DNA of 64,000 nt from RPQJ01 sp963823535 (GTDB taxonomy: Bacteria; Pseudomonadota; Gammaproteobacteria; Steroidobacterales; Steroidobacteraceae). The translations under genes and the position numbers were made by a program. The first letter of the stretch is position 1; each line of letters begins with the position of its first letter. The DNA is taken from positions 62,001 through 126,000 of the forward strand of contig CAWGLZ010000003.1 of NCBI GenBank assembly GCA_963823535.1, read 5' to 3'. The notes under the pieces are model-generated. The model was not told the origin of the DNA and ran no database searches. It was given only the letters and a program-made list of their open reading frames with translations. Of the stretch, positions 18,662-25,718 are shown piece by piece.

Positions 18662-19057
18662 ATGGCCGAGCGAGCGAGGCCGCTGTCCCCGTTCCTGCAC
18701 TACCGCTGGCAGTACACGAATACGCTCTCGATCCTGCACCGGATCACCGGCGTCCTGCTCAGCCTGGGCTTCCTGCTGCTGGTCTACTGGCTCGCCGCCG
18801 TCGCGGCGGGCCCCGATCGCTACGCCTCGGCGCTCGAGACACTGAGTTCCCTGCCCGCGCAGGCGGTGTTCTTCGGCCTGGCCTTCAGTTTCTGTTACCA
18901 CCTGTTGAACGGCATCCGGCACCTGTTCTTCGATTTCGGCGTGGGCTTCGAACTCAAGACGGCGCGGGCAAGCGGCTGGGCGGTCGCCGCGGGAGCGCTC
19001 GTACTCGGGCTGCTCGTCTGGGCCGCCGTTCGCGCGGGCCTCGGGGGTGCGGCATGA
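18662..19057 (+). CDS. sdhC: Succinate dehydrogenase cytochrome b556 subunit
   Basis: SdhC is one of the two membrane anchors of complex II, binding haem b and ubiquinone. The 131-residue protein has the family start RPLSPFLHYRWQYTNTLSILHRITG, including the SILHR(I/F)TG motif, and three membrane helices. His in FCYHLLNGIRHLFFDFG is the probable haem ligand. GGAGG lies seven to ten bases upstream of the ATG. Its stop overlaps the sdhD start by four bases (ATGA). Confidence 0.95.
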   Translation: MAERARPLSPFLHYRWQYTNTLSILHRITGVLLSLGFLLLVYWLAAVAAGPDRYASALETLSSLPAQAVFFGLAFSFCYHLLNGIRHLFFDFGVGFELKTARASGWAVAAGALVLGLLVWAAVRAGLGGAA

Positions 19058-19440
19058 GCCTCCGGAGTCCGCTGCGCCGCGTCACGGGGCTGGGCTCGGC
19101 GAAGGATGGTGCCGGCCACTGGTATGCACAGCGCGTCACCGGCATGGCGCTGGTGCTGCTCGGGGCCTGGTTCGTACTCGGCCTCGCCACGCTGGGAGGC
19201 GCGACCCACGGCAACGTCGTCGAATGGCTGGGCTCGCCCGGCGCCTCGGCGCTTGCGGTCATCCTCGTCCTGACGACCGCGTATCACGCGCTGCTCGGCC
19301 TGCAGGTCGTCATCGAGGACTACGTCGCGGACAACGGCACGCGCCTGGCCGTGCTGCTCGTCGTCAAGTTTGCCCTCGTGGTCGCGGCGGCCATCGGTGT
19401 GCTCGCGGTACTGCGCATTGCCTTCGGGGTCCCGGCATGA
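19054..19440 (+). CDS. sdhD: Succinate dehydrogenase membrane anchor subunit
   Basis: SdhD is the second membrane anchor of succinate dehydrogenase. The 128-residue protein has three hydrophobic helices; HWYAQRVTGMALVLLG is the family's first helix entry, and His in TTAYHALLGLQVVIEDYV fits the haem ligand position, with the IEDYV ending typical of SdhD. It overlaps both sdhC and sdhA by four bases, so the three are translationally coupled. Confidence 0.94.
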   Translation: MSLRSPLRRVTGLGSAKDGAGHWYAQRVTGMALVLLGAWFVLGLATLGGATHGNVVEWLGSPGASALAVILVLTTAYHALLGLQVVIEDYVADNGTRLAVLLVVKFALVVAAAIGVLAVLRIAFGVPA

Positions 19441-21221
19441 GCACCTACAGCTTTACGGACCACACCTACGACGTGGTCGTGGTCGGCGCGGGCGGCGCAG
19501 GGCTGCGCGCGACCTTCGGCCTCGCGGAGGCCGGTCTTTCCACCGCCTGCCTCACCAAGGTGTTCCCGACGCGCAGCCACACCGTGGCTGCGCAGGGCGG
19601 CATCAGCGCCGCCCTCGGCAACATGGGCGAGGACGACTGGCGCTTCCATTTCTACGACACCATCAAGGGCTCGGACTGGCTCGGCGACCAGGACGCAATC
19701 GAGTTCATGTGCAAGGAAGCCCCCGCGGCGATCCTCGAACTCGAGCACTACGGACTGCCGTTCTCGCGTACCGAGGACGGCAGGATCTACCAGCGACCCT
19801 TCGGCGGCATGACCACGCACTACGGCAAGGGCATCGCCCAGCGCACCTGCGCCGCGGCGGATCGCACCGGCCACGCGATGCTGCACACGCTGTACCAGCA
19901 GTCGCTCAAGCACCAGGCGCGCTTCTTCATCGAGTACTTCGCCATCGACCTGATCATGGAGGATGGCGCCTGCCGCGGCGTGGTCGCGCTCGACATGTCG
20001 GACGGCACGCTGCACCGGTTCCGCGCGCACACCGTCATCCTGGCGACGGGTGGCTACGGACGTGCGTACTTCTCCTGCACCTCTGCCCACACCTGCACCG
20101 GCGACGGCGGCGGCATGGTGCTGCGCGCCGGCCTGCCCATGCAGGACATGGAGTTCGTGCAGTTCCACCCGACCGGCATCTACGGTGCCGGCTGCCTGAT
20201 CACCGAGGGCTCGCGCGGCGAGGGCGGCTACCTCACCAACTCCGCGGGCGAGCGCTTCATGGAACGCTACGCGCCGAATGCGAAGGACCTGGCCTCCCGC
20301 GACGTCGTCAGTCGCTCGATGACCATCGAGATCCGCGAGGGACGGGGCGTCGGCACGCACAAGGACCACATCCACCTGCACCTCGAGCACCTCGGTGCCG
20401 CGGTCATCCAGGAACGCCTGCCAGGGATCGCGGAGACGGCGCGCATCTTCTCGGGCGTGGACGTCACCCGGGAACCGATCCCGGTGCTGCCCACCGTTCA
20501 CTACAACATGGGTGGAATTCCCTGCAACGTCCACGGCGAGGTCGTCACGCTGCGTGACGGCAGCGCGGACTCGGTCGTCCCCGGGCTCATGGCGGTGGGC
20601 GAGGCCGCCTGCGTGTCAGTGCACGGCGCGAACCGCCTCGGATCCAATTCCCTGCTCGACCTCGTCGTGTTCGGTCGCGCCGCGGCCCACCACTGCGGTC
20701 GCACGATCCGGGCCGGGACGTCGCACAAGCCGCTGCCGACAGATGCGGGCGAACTCGCGGTCAGCCGGCTCGACCGCTTCCGCAATGCGCAGGGTTCGCG
20801 GCCCACCGCCGACGTACGCCTCGACATGCAGCGCGTCATGCAGAACCACGCCGCGGTCTTCCGCACGGGCGAGTCGCTGTCCGAGGGCGTCGAGAAGCTC
20901 TCCGCCGTGCACGCTTCCTTCGGCGAGGTTCGGGTGAGCGATCGCTCGCTCGTCTGGAACACCGACCTGATCGAGACCCTGGAACTCGACAACCTGCTGT
21001 CGCAGGCACTGGTCACGATGCATTCCGCGGAGAACCGCAAGGAGAGCCGCGGCGCGCACGCCCGCGAGGACTTCAAGGACCGCGACGACGGCGAGTGGCT
21101 GAAGCACACCCTCGCGTGGGTGGACGAGGCCGGCCATGTCTGCATCGACTACCGTCCCGTGCATCTCACGACGCTGACGAGCGACGTCGAGCCCGTCCCG
21201 CCGAAGGCGCGCACGTACTGA
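19437..21221 (+). CDS. sdhA: Succinate dehydrogenase flavoprotein subunit
   Basis: SdhA oxidises succinate to fumarate with covalently bound FAD, linking the TCA cycle to the quinone pool. The 594-residue protein shows the dinucleotide fold VVVVGAGGAGLRATFGLAEAG, the FAD-attachment His in RSHTVAAQGGI, the substrate loop QFHPTGIYGAG, catalytic HG/R regions (TEGSRGEGGYL, HGANRLGSNSLLDLVVFGRAA) and the C-terminal HAREDFKDRDD. Start ATG overlaps the sdhD stop. Flavinylation should be assisted by the SdhE encoded two genes downstream. Confidence 0.98.
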   Translation: MSTYSFTDHTYDVVVVGAGGAGLRATFGLAEAGLSTACLTKVFPTRSHTVAAQGGISAALGNMGEDDWRFHFYDTIKGSDWLGDQDAIEFMCKEAPAAILELEHYGLPFSRTEDGRIYQRPFGGMTTHYGKGIAQRTCAAADRTGHAMLHTLYQQSLKHQARFFIEYFAIDLIMEDGACRGVVALDMSDGTLHRFRAHTVILATGGYGRAYFSCTSAHTCTGDGGGMVLRAGLPMQDMEFVQFHPTGIYGAGCLITEGSRGEGGYLTNSAGERFMERYAPNAKDLASRDVVSRSMTIEIREGRGVGTHKDHIHLHLEHLGAAVIQERLPGIAETARIFSGVDVTREPIPVLPTVHYNMGGIPCNVHGEVVTLRDGSADSVVPGLMAVGEAACVSVHGANRLGSNSLLDLVVFGRAAAHHCGRTIRAGTSHKPLPTDAGELAVSRLDRFRNAQGSRPTADVRLDMQRVMQNHAAVFRTGESLSEGVEKLSAVHASFGEVRVSDRSLVWNTDLIETLELDNLLSQALVTMHSAENRKESRGAHAREDFKDRDDGEWLKHTLAWVDEAGHVCIDYRPVHLTTLTSDVEPVPPKARTY

Positions 21222-21272
21222 CGCGCCGTGCCCTGCACGTCATCCATCACCAGTCACTGATCACTTCCGGCC

Positions 21273-22055
21273 ATGGCGCAATTCAGACTTCCCGAGAACT
21301 CCCGGATCAAGGCGGGCCGCAGCCACCCGGCACCGGCCGGCTCGAAGAACATCCGCACGTTCCGCGTCTATCGCTTCGATCCAGATTCCGGCGAGAACCC
21401 GCGCATGGACAGCTACGAGGTCGACATGTCGACCTGTGGCCCGATGGTTCTCGACGCGCTGATCAAGATCAAGAACGAGATCGACTCGACGCTGACGTTC
21501 CGTCGTTCCTGCCGGGAGGGGATCTGCGGCTCGTGCGCGATGAACATCGACGGGGTCAACACGCTCGCCTGCACGAAGGCGAGCGCGGAGATCCGCGGCG
21601 ACGTGAAGATCTATCCGCTGCCGCACATGCCGGTCGTCAAGGACCTCGTCCCGGACCTGACGAACTTCTACGCCCAGTACGCGTCGGTGCGGCCGTGGCT
21701 GCAGACGCGGACGCCGGCACCCCCGGATCGCGAGCGCCTGCAGTCGAAGGAAGATCAGGAGAAGATCGACCGGCCGTCCGCATGCATCCTGTGCGCCTGC
21801 TGCTCGACGAGCTGCCCGTCCTACTGGTGGAACAGTGATCGCTACCTGGGCCCCGCCGCACTGCTGGCGGCCTACCGCTGGATCATCGACACGCGGGACG
21901 AGGCGACCGGCGAGCGACTCGACGAACTGCAGGATCCGTTCCGGCTCTATCGATGTCACACGATCATGAACTGCGCCGAGGCCTGTCCCAAGGACCTGAA
22001 TCCCGCCAAGGCGATCGCCGAGATCAAGCTGATGATCGCGGAGCGGCAGCACTGA
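21273..22055 (+). CDS. sdhB: Succinate dehydrogenase iron-sulfur subunit
   Basis: SdhB carries electrons from FAD to ubiquinone through [2Fe-2S], [4Fe-4S] and [3Fe-4S] clusters. The 260-residue protein has CREGICGSCAMNIDG with a later Cys for the plant-type [2Fe-2S] cluster, CILCACCSTSCPSYWW for the second and third clusters, and CHTIMNCAEACPKDLNP completing the ligands. It is slightly longer than typical because of the N-terminal FRLPENSRIKAGRSHPAP extension. The 51-base gap after sdhA is the largest in the operon. Confidence 0.98.
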   Translation: MAQFRLPENSRIKAGRSHPAPAGSKNIRTFRVYRFDPDSGENPRMDSYEVDMSTCGPMVLDALIKIKNEIDSTLTFRRSCREGICGSCAMNIDGVNTLACTKASAEIRGDVKIYPLPHMPVVKDLVPDLTNFYAQYASVRPWLQTRTPAPPDRERLQSKEDQEKIDRPSACILCACCSTSCPSYWWNSDRYLGPAALLAAYRWIIDTRDEATGERLDELQDPFRLYRCHTIMNCAEACPKDLNPAKAIAEIKLMIAERQH

Positions 22056-22093
22056 GCGTCGTCGGCCCCGACCCGTCGCAGGAGGAGGGGCGA

Positions 22094-22324
22094 CTGCGGG
22101 CCCGCCTGCGCTGGCGCTGCCGGCGCGGCATGAAAGAGCTCGACCTGCTCCTCCTGCGGTACCTCGATCTGGATTACCCGAGCGCGTCGGCTACCGAACG
22201 TGCGGCATTCGAACGAATACTCGAACTGCAGGATCCGGAGATCTTCGGTTATCTTGTGGGCCGCGACGTTCCGCCGGAAGACTCGCTCCGCCATGTCCTC
22301 GCCCGGATCCGACATGACCGTTGA
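22094..22324 (+). CDS. sdhE: FAD assembly factor SdhE, apparent CTG start
   Basis: SdhE (DUF339, relative of mitochondrial SDHAF2) promotes covalent attachment of FAD to SdhA. The 76-residue protein contains the required RWRCRRGMKELDLLLLRYLD helix with the RGxxE motif, then ILELQDPEIFGYLVG. No ATG, GTG or TTG lies in frame between the sdhB stop and this conserved helix. A strong GGAGGAGG sits five bases before a CTG, which gives MRARLRWRCRRG and a normal length, so CTG is the best start. The ATG inside RGMKE would remove the conserved N-terminus. A CTG at 22052 is a weaker alternative. Confidence 0.85.
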   Translation: MRARLRWRCRRGMKELDLLLLRYLDLDYPSASATERAAFERILELQDPEIFGYLVGRDVPPEDSLRHVLARIRHDR

Positions 22325-22724
22325 ATTGCCGCGCCTGCTGCTGGCCGACCGGCTGACCTGGCTGCTGATCCTGGGGTCTGCCGGGATGACGGAGGCCGTG
22401 CTCTGGCGGCACCCGGGGCTGCCGGCCGGCGTGGGTCTTGCCGCCGCAGTCGGGCTCTGCCTCTGGCAGCGCGCGATGCGGCGCAAGGCACCCGTGACCG
22501 CCGTGCTCGGAGCCTCGGGCTGGCGGATCCAGTGCCGGGACGGAGCCTGCCTCGCCGCCCGGGCCGGCCCTGGCACCCGCGTCCTCGGGCGATCGGTGGT
22601 TCTGCACTGGTGCAGTGGTCGTCGTTCAGGCAGGCTCTGGCTTACGCCCGCGGATCTTCGACCGGAGGTCCTGCGCCCGCTGATCCTGAGGCTCCGCTCG
22701 AGCGGGGCCGAGGGCCTCGTGTGA
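22314..22724 (+). CDS. YgfX-type inner-membrane protein
   Basis: This 136-residue protein has the YgfX architecture: two hydrophobic helices near the N-terminus (about residues 9-24 and 36-50), a basic turn (RAMRRK), then a cytoplasmic domain ending GRLWLTPADLRPEVLRPLILRL, like the C-terminal segment of E. coli YgfX. YgfX has been described both as a partner of SdhE and as CptA, a toxin affecting the cytoskeleton; its real role is debated. It overlaps sdhE by 11 bases, the same pairing as in E. coli. An ATG 21 bases upstream would also fit. Confidence 0.75.
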   Translation: MTVELPRLLLADRLTWLLILGSAGMTEAVLWRHPGLPAGVGLAAAVGLCLWQRAMRRKAPVTAVLGASGWRIQCRDGACLAARAGPGTRVLGRSVVLHWCSGRRSGRLWLTPADLRPEVLRPLILRLRSSGAEGLV

Positions 22725-22752
22725 CGGGGACCGGCTGCAGAGTGGCCGGATC

Positions 22753-23409
22753 ATGAAGCCGATGCCGAACTTTCCCCCTGTTGACGGGTCTACTGAGCCG
22801 CACGAGGCTCGGGATGGCGTTGCTCGGCCGGGGTCCGGTGTCGAGCAGAGTGATCTCGAACTCGTCAGGCGGGTCCAGCGGGGCGAACGCGGCGCGTTCG
22901 ACCTGCTGGTGCTCAGGTACCAGCACAAGGTCGTCAAGCTCGTGTCGCGGCTGCTGCGTGATCCTTCCGAGGCCGAGGACGTCGCCCAGGAGGCTTTCGT
23001 CAAGGCCTACCGTGCGCTCGGTTCCTTCCGCGGCGACAGCGCCTTCTATACGTGGTTGTACCGCATCGCTGTGAATACGGCCCGGAATACCATGGCCGCG
23101 CGCCAGCGCCGGCCGCTGGCGTACGAGGCCGAGCTCAGCGAGAACGAGCAGACGGTCGTGGAGTCGCGGATGCGGCATGGTGACACCCCGGAAGCCACCG
23201 TGCTTTCGGACGAGATCCACCGGACGGTCAACAGCGCCGTCGAGGAACTGCCGGAGGACCTGCGCACCGCGATCATCCTGCGGGAGATCGAAGGCCTGAG
23301 CTACGAGGAGATCGCCGAGGCGATGGATTGCCCCGTCGGCACGGTCCGCTCGAGGATTTTCCGGGCTCGTGAGGCGATCGACCGCAGCCTCAAACCACTG
23401 CTCGATTGA
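22753..23409 (+). CDS. rpoE: RNA polymerase sigma-E / AlgU-type ECF factor
   Basis: RpoE directs transcription of the envelope-stress regulon. The 218-residue protein has sigma region 2 (LVRRVQRGERGAFDLLVLRYQHKVVKLVSR, DPSEAEDVAQEAFVKAYRAL, FYTWLYRIAVNTARN) and region 4 (LPEDLRTAIILREIEGLSYEEIAEAMDCPVGTVRSRIFRAREAI). It begins with about 27 extra residues before the usual start; ATG at 22753 or 22762 are the only in-frame options, since no GTG or TTG lies nearer. Regulators rseA, rseB and rseC follow directly. A sigma-E-like promoter pattern lies within the first codons. Confidence 0.95.
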   Translation: MKPMPNFPPVDGSTEPHEARDGVARPGSGVEQSDLELVRRVQRGERGAFDLLVLRYQHKVVKLVSRLLRDPSEAEDVAQEAFVKAYRALGSFRGDSAFYTWLYRIAVNTARNTMAARQRRPLAYEAELSENEQTVVESRMRHGDTPEATVLSDEIHRTVNSAVEELPEDLRTAIILREIEGLSYEEIAEAMDCPVGTVRSRIFRAREAIDRSLKPLLD

Positions 23410-23419
23410 GTCAAAGACG

Positions 23420-24001
23420 ATGACAGACCAGATTCGTGAACAGATGTCCGCGCTCCTCGACGGGGAGTTGCCGTCGGGCGAGGTCGGACTGCTGGTGCGC
23501 AGGATGGAGCGGGACGCCGAGTTGCGTCGCGCCTTCGGCGTGTACGTGCTGGCGGGGGAGTCACTCCGCTCACCCGGAGGCGTGACCGCCAGCCCCGGCT
23601 TTGCCGCCCGCGTGGCGGCGGACATCGACGACGGTGCGATCGGCATGCGGACGGACGATCCGGTCGCCGCCCCCCGAACACCCTTGCGGTGGCGACGGCC
23701 GCTGGCCGCCGCGGCCGTGGCCGCCGGCGCGGCCCTGGCGGCGGTGCTGCTGGTGCGTCCGGACGCAGACCCGGGCGTGCCGTATGCCGCTAATGCCGCC
23801 CAGGAAGCGGGCGCCGCGTTCCCCGCATTGCCAGTCGGTGGCGCGAGCCCGACGCCGGCCCAGAACCAGCGGCTCTCCGGCTACCTGGTCGTCCACGGCC
23901 AGTACGCGAGCCCGATCGGGCGCCGCAATATCTGGTCCAGCGCGCTGGCCGCGGATCCGGGCATCAATCGCGTCGGCTACGAGAATCCCGAGAAACCGTG
24001 A
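23420..24001 (+). CDS. rseA: Anti-sigma-E factor RseA/MucA
   Basis: RseA holds RpoE inactive at the inner membrane until it is cut by proteases during envelope stress. The 193-residue protein has an N-terminal sigma-binding domain (REQMSALLDGELPSGEVGLLVRRM), one membrane helix (LAAAAVAAGAALAAVLLV, about residues 92-112) and a periplasmic domain ending LVVHGQYASPIGRRNIWSSA, the RseA C-terminal pattern that contacts RseB. It starts 10 bases after rpoE. Neither degS nor rseP is in the window. Confidence 0.9.
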   Translation: MTDQIREQMSALLDGELPSGEVGLLVRRMERDAELRRAFGVYVLAGESLRSPGGVTASPGFAARVAADIDDGAIGMRTDDPVAAPRTPLRWRRPLAAAAVAAGAALAAVLLVRPDADPGVPYAANAAQEAGAAFPALPVGGASPTPAQNQRLSGYLVVHGQYASPIGRRNIWSSALAADPGINRVGYENPEKP

Positions 24002-24996
24002 TGCGGTTGCCGCTAGCGTGTGCCCTGGCGTTGGTCGTCGGCGCGGTCGTGCCGCGCGTGGAGGCGGCACCGGAGGAAGCACGCCAGTGGCTGGAGCGCA
24101 TGACGGAGGCGCTGGCCTCGCGCAACTACGATGGACTATTCACGCACAGCTCGGGACGGCAGTCCGAGACGATGCGCATCGTCCATTGCGTCGTGGACGG
24201 CCGCAGCATCGAGCGGCTGGTGTCGCTCGATGGCAGCGGCCGGGAGATCGTTCGCACGCCCGAGGAGGTCCACTTCTACATGCCGGACCGGCGCGTGGTT
24301 CTGGTCGAACCGCGCTCGGACGACGGGTCGCTGATCAAGGCACTGCCCGCCCCGGGACCGCAGCTCGAAGCGCTCTACGAGCTCGGATTGCGCAAGGGCC
24401 ACAAGCTGCTCGGTCGCGAGGTCCGGGTGGTGGACATCCGCCCGCGCGATGCCTATCGCTACGGATACCGGCTGTGGCTCGCCGAGGACACCGCCATGCC
24501 CCTGCGGTCGGTGGTCACCGACCCCGAGGGTCGGCCGGTCGAGCTGATCCATTTCACACGCCTCGAGATGCTGGAGCGGATCGATCCCCGCGAACTCGAG
24601 CCGGCCGTGGACGCGACCGGCTTCCAGTGGGTACGCAAGGGCAGGCGGGCAGAGCCGCGGGTGTCGGTGTCCGGCTGGCGTCCGCAGAAGATGCCGCCCG
24701 GGTTTCGCCTGGTCGCCAGTCGTCTCCAGGTCGTACCCGGCGTGCCGATGCCGGTCCAGCACCTGATCTTCTCCGACGGTTTCGCCTCGGTTTCCGTCTT
24801 CATCGAGCCCGGGCCGGCCAAGGGCCCTGCGCCACCGGAATCCACGTCCGTCGGTTCCTCAAACGCCTACTCGACGCAGGTGCGTGGTCACGTGGTCACG
24901 GCCATCGGCGAGGTTCCCGCGGCCACGGTCCGCGAAATCGCCTCCTCCATCGCCCCGGTCGAAGAAGCGCCGGCACCGTCGGACGCGGCCCGCTGA
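24001..24996 (+). CDS. rseB: Sigma-E regulatory protein RseB/MucB
   Basis: RseB is a periplasmic sensor that binds RseA and shields it from cleavage until lipid or LPS signals displace it. The 331-residue protein has a signal peptide (residues 1-21, ending VEA-APEEA) and the two-domain MucB/RseB pattern: ALASRNYDGLFTH, RIVHCVVDGRSIERLVSLDG near the N-terminus and a C-terminal domain with VQHLIFSDGFASVSVFIE. The ATG overlaps the last base of the rseA stop; a GTG one codon earlier is also possible. Confidence 0.9.
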   Translation: MRLPLACALALVVGAVVPRVEAAPEEARQWLERMTEALASRNYDGLFTHSSGRQSETMRIVHCVVDGRSIERLVSLDGSGREIVRTPEEVHFYMPDRRVVLVEPRSDDGSLIKALPAPGPQLEALYELGLRKGHKLLGREVRVVDIRPRDAYRYGYRLWLAEDTAMPLRSVVTDPEGRPVELIHFTRLEMLERIDPRELEPAVDATGFQWVRKGRRAEPRVSVSGWRPQKMPPGFRLVASRLQVVPGVPMPVQHLIFSDGFASVSVFIEPGPAKGPAPPESTSVGSSNAYSTQVRGHVVTAIGEVPAATVREIASSIAPVEEAPAPSDAAR

Positions 24997-25000
24997 CCCA

Positions 25001-25432
25001 ATGAGAACGACCGCCAGGGTGCTCGGCGTCGTCGATGATCGCGCCCGCCTTGCCTGCGAGGCGCAGGTGCAGTGCGGCGCGTGCCAGGGAGGACGTGGCT
25101 GTGCCCTGCGCTGGTTCGGCGGCGGGCCCCGTGGCCTCGAGGTGGTCGCGCCGGCGGCGGCGGAGGGCGAGTTGCTGCGGGCCGGCCAGGTCGTCGAACT
25201 CGAGGTGCGGGACTCGGAGCTGCTGCGGACGACGGCCCGCGCCTGCCTGCCGCCGCTGGTCGGACTGCTGGGCGGTCCGCTGCTGGTGCGATTCACTGGG
25301 GCGGGCGGGGAGGCGACCGAACTGCTGGCGGCCGCCATCGGCATCGGGTTCGGCTGGGCATTCGCCCGGGCCTGGTTCCGCCGTTCACCGCCCCGGCTGG
25401 ACGTACGAATCGCGGCGACGCCGCATGGATAG
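25001..25432 (+). CDS. rseC: RseC/MucC family regulator
   Basis: The 143-residue protein has the RseC layout: a cytoplasmic N-terminal part with clustered cysteines (CGACQGGRGC), then two membrane helices (about residues 77-115), and a short tail. RseC acts positively, though weakly, on sigma-E, and homologs of the fold occur in Rnf-linked proteins; the cysteines may bind a cofactor. It begins four bases after rseB and overlaps the next gene by eight bases. Family membership rests on position and pattern. Confidence 0.82.
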   Translation: MRTTARVLGVVDDRARLACEAQVQCGACQGGRGCALRWFGGGPRGLEVVAPAAAEGELLRAGQVVELEVRDSELLRTTARACLPPLVGLLGGPLLVRFTGAGGEATELLAAAIGIGFGWAFARAWFRRSPPRLDVRIAATPHG

Positions 25433-25676
25433 CCACCGACTGGACGGCTGGGTCCTGTACGTCCGCGAGGGGTGCCACCTCTGCGAGCAGTTTCTGCTCG
25501 AGTTGTCGCTCGACCTCGGGCCCGCCGTCGAGGCCCTGCGGATCGCCGACGTCGACCAGGATGCCGAACTCGCCACCCGCTTCGGGTTGCGGGTGCCGGT
25601 GCTGGAGGCCGCGGGCACCGTCCTCTGCGAGGGCGTTTATGATGCAGCGCGGGTCCGGGCGGCGCTGCAGGTATAA
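25425..25676 (+). CDS. Glutaredoxin-like protein (DUF836)
   Basis: This 83-residue protein has a thioredoxin fold signature: a WVLYVREGCHLCEQF segment with the redox pair CHLC at an N-terminal strand-helix junction, followed by DVDQDAELATRFGLRVPVLE, which holds the cis-proline (VPV). DUF836 proteins lie between the mucABC-type genes and lepA in Pseudomonas as well; their substrate is unknown. It overlaps rseC by eight bases, and a TATAAT box spans its stop codon. Confidence 0.85.
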   Translation: MDSHRLDGWVLYVREGCHLCEQFLLELSLDLGPAVEALRIADVDQDAELATRFGLRVPVLEAAGTVLCEGVYDAARVRAALQV

Positions 25677-25677
25677 T
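25672..25677 (+). promoter_or_regulatory. Possible -10 box (TATAAT) for lepA
   Basis: A perfect TATAAT overlaps the stop codon of the glutaredoxin-like gene and lies 42 bases before the lepA start. At 17 bases upstream no recognisable -35 is present and the base before the box is not an extended TGn, so the call rests on the -10 alone. If used, it would make lepA-lepB partly independent of the sigma-E operon. Confidence 0.35.
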
Positions 25678-25718
25678 CGCGCCCTTTGCACCGGCGCCGG
25701 GCCGGACCGCCCGCACCG

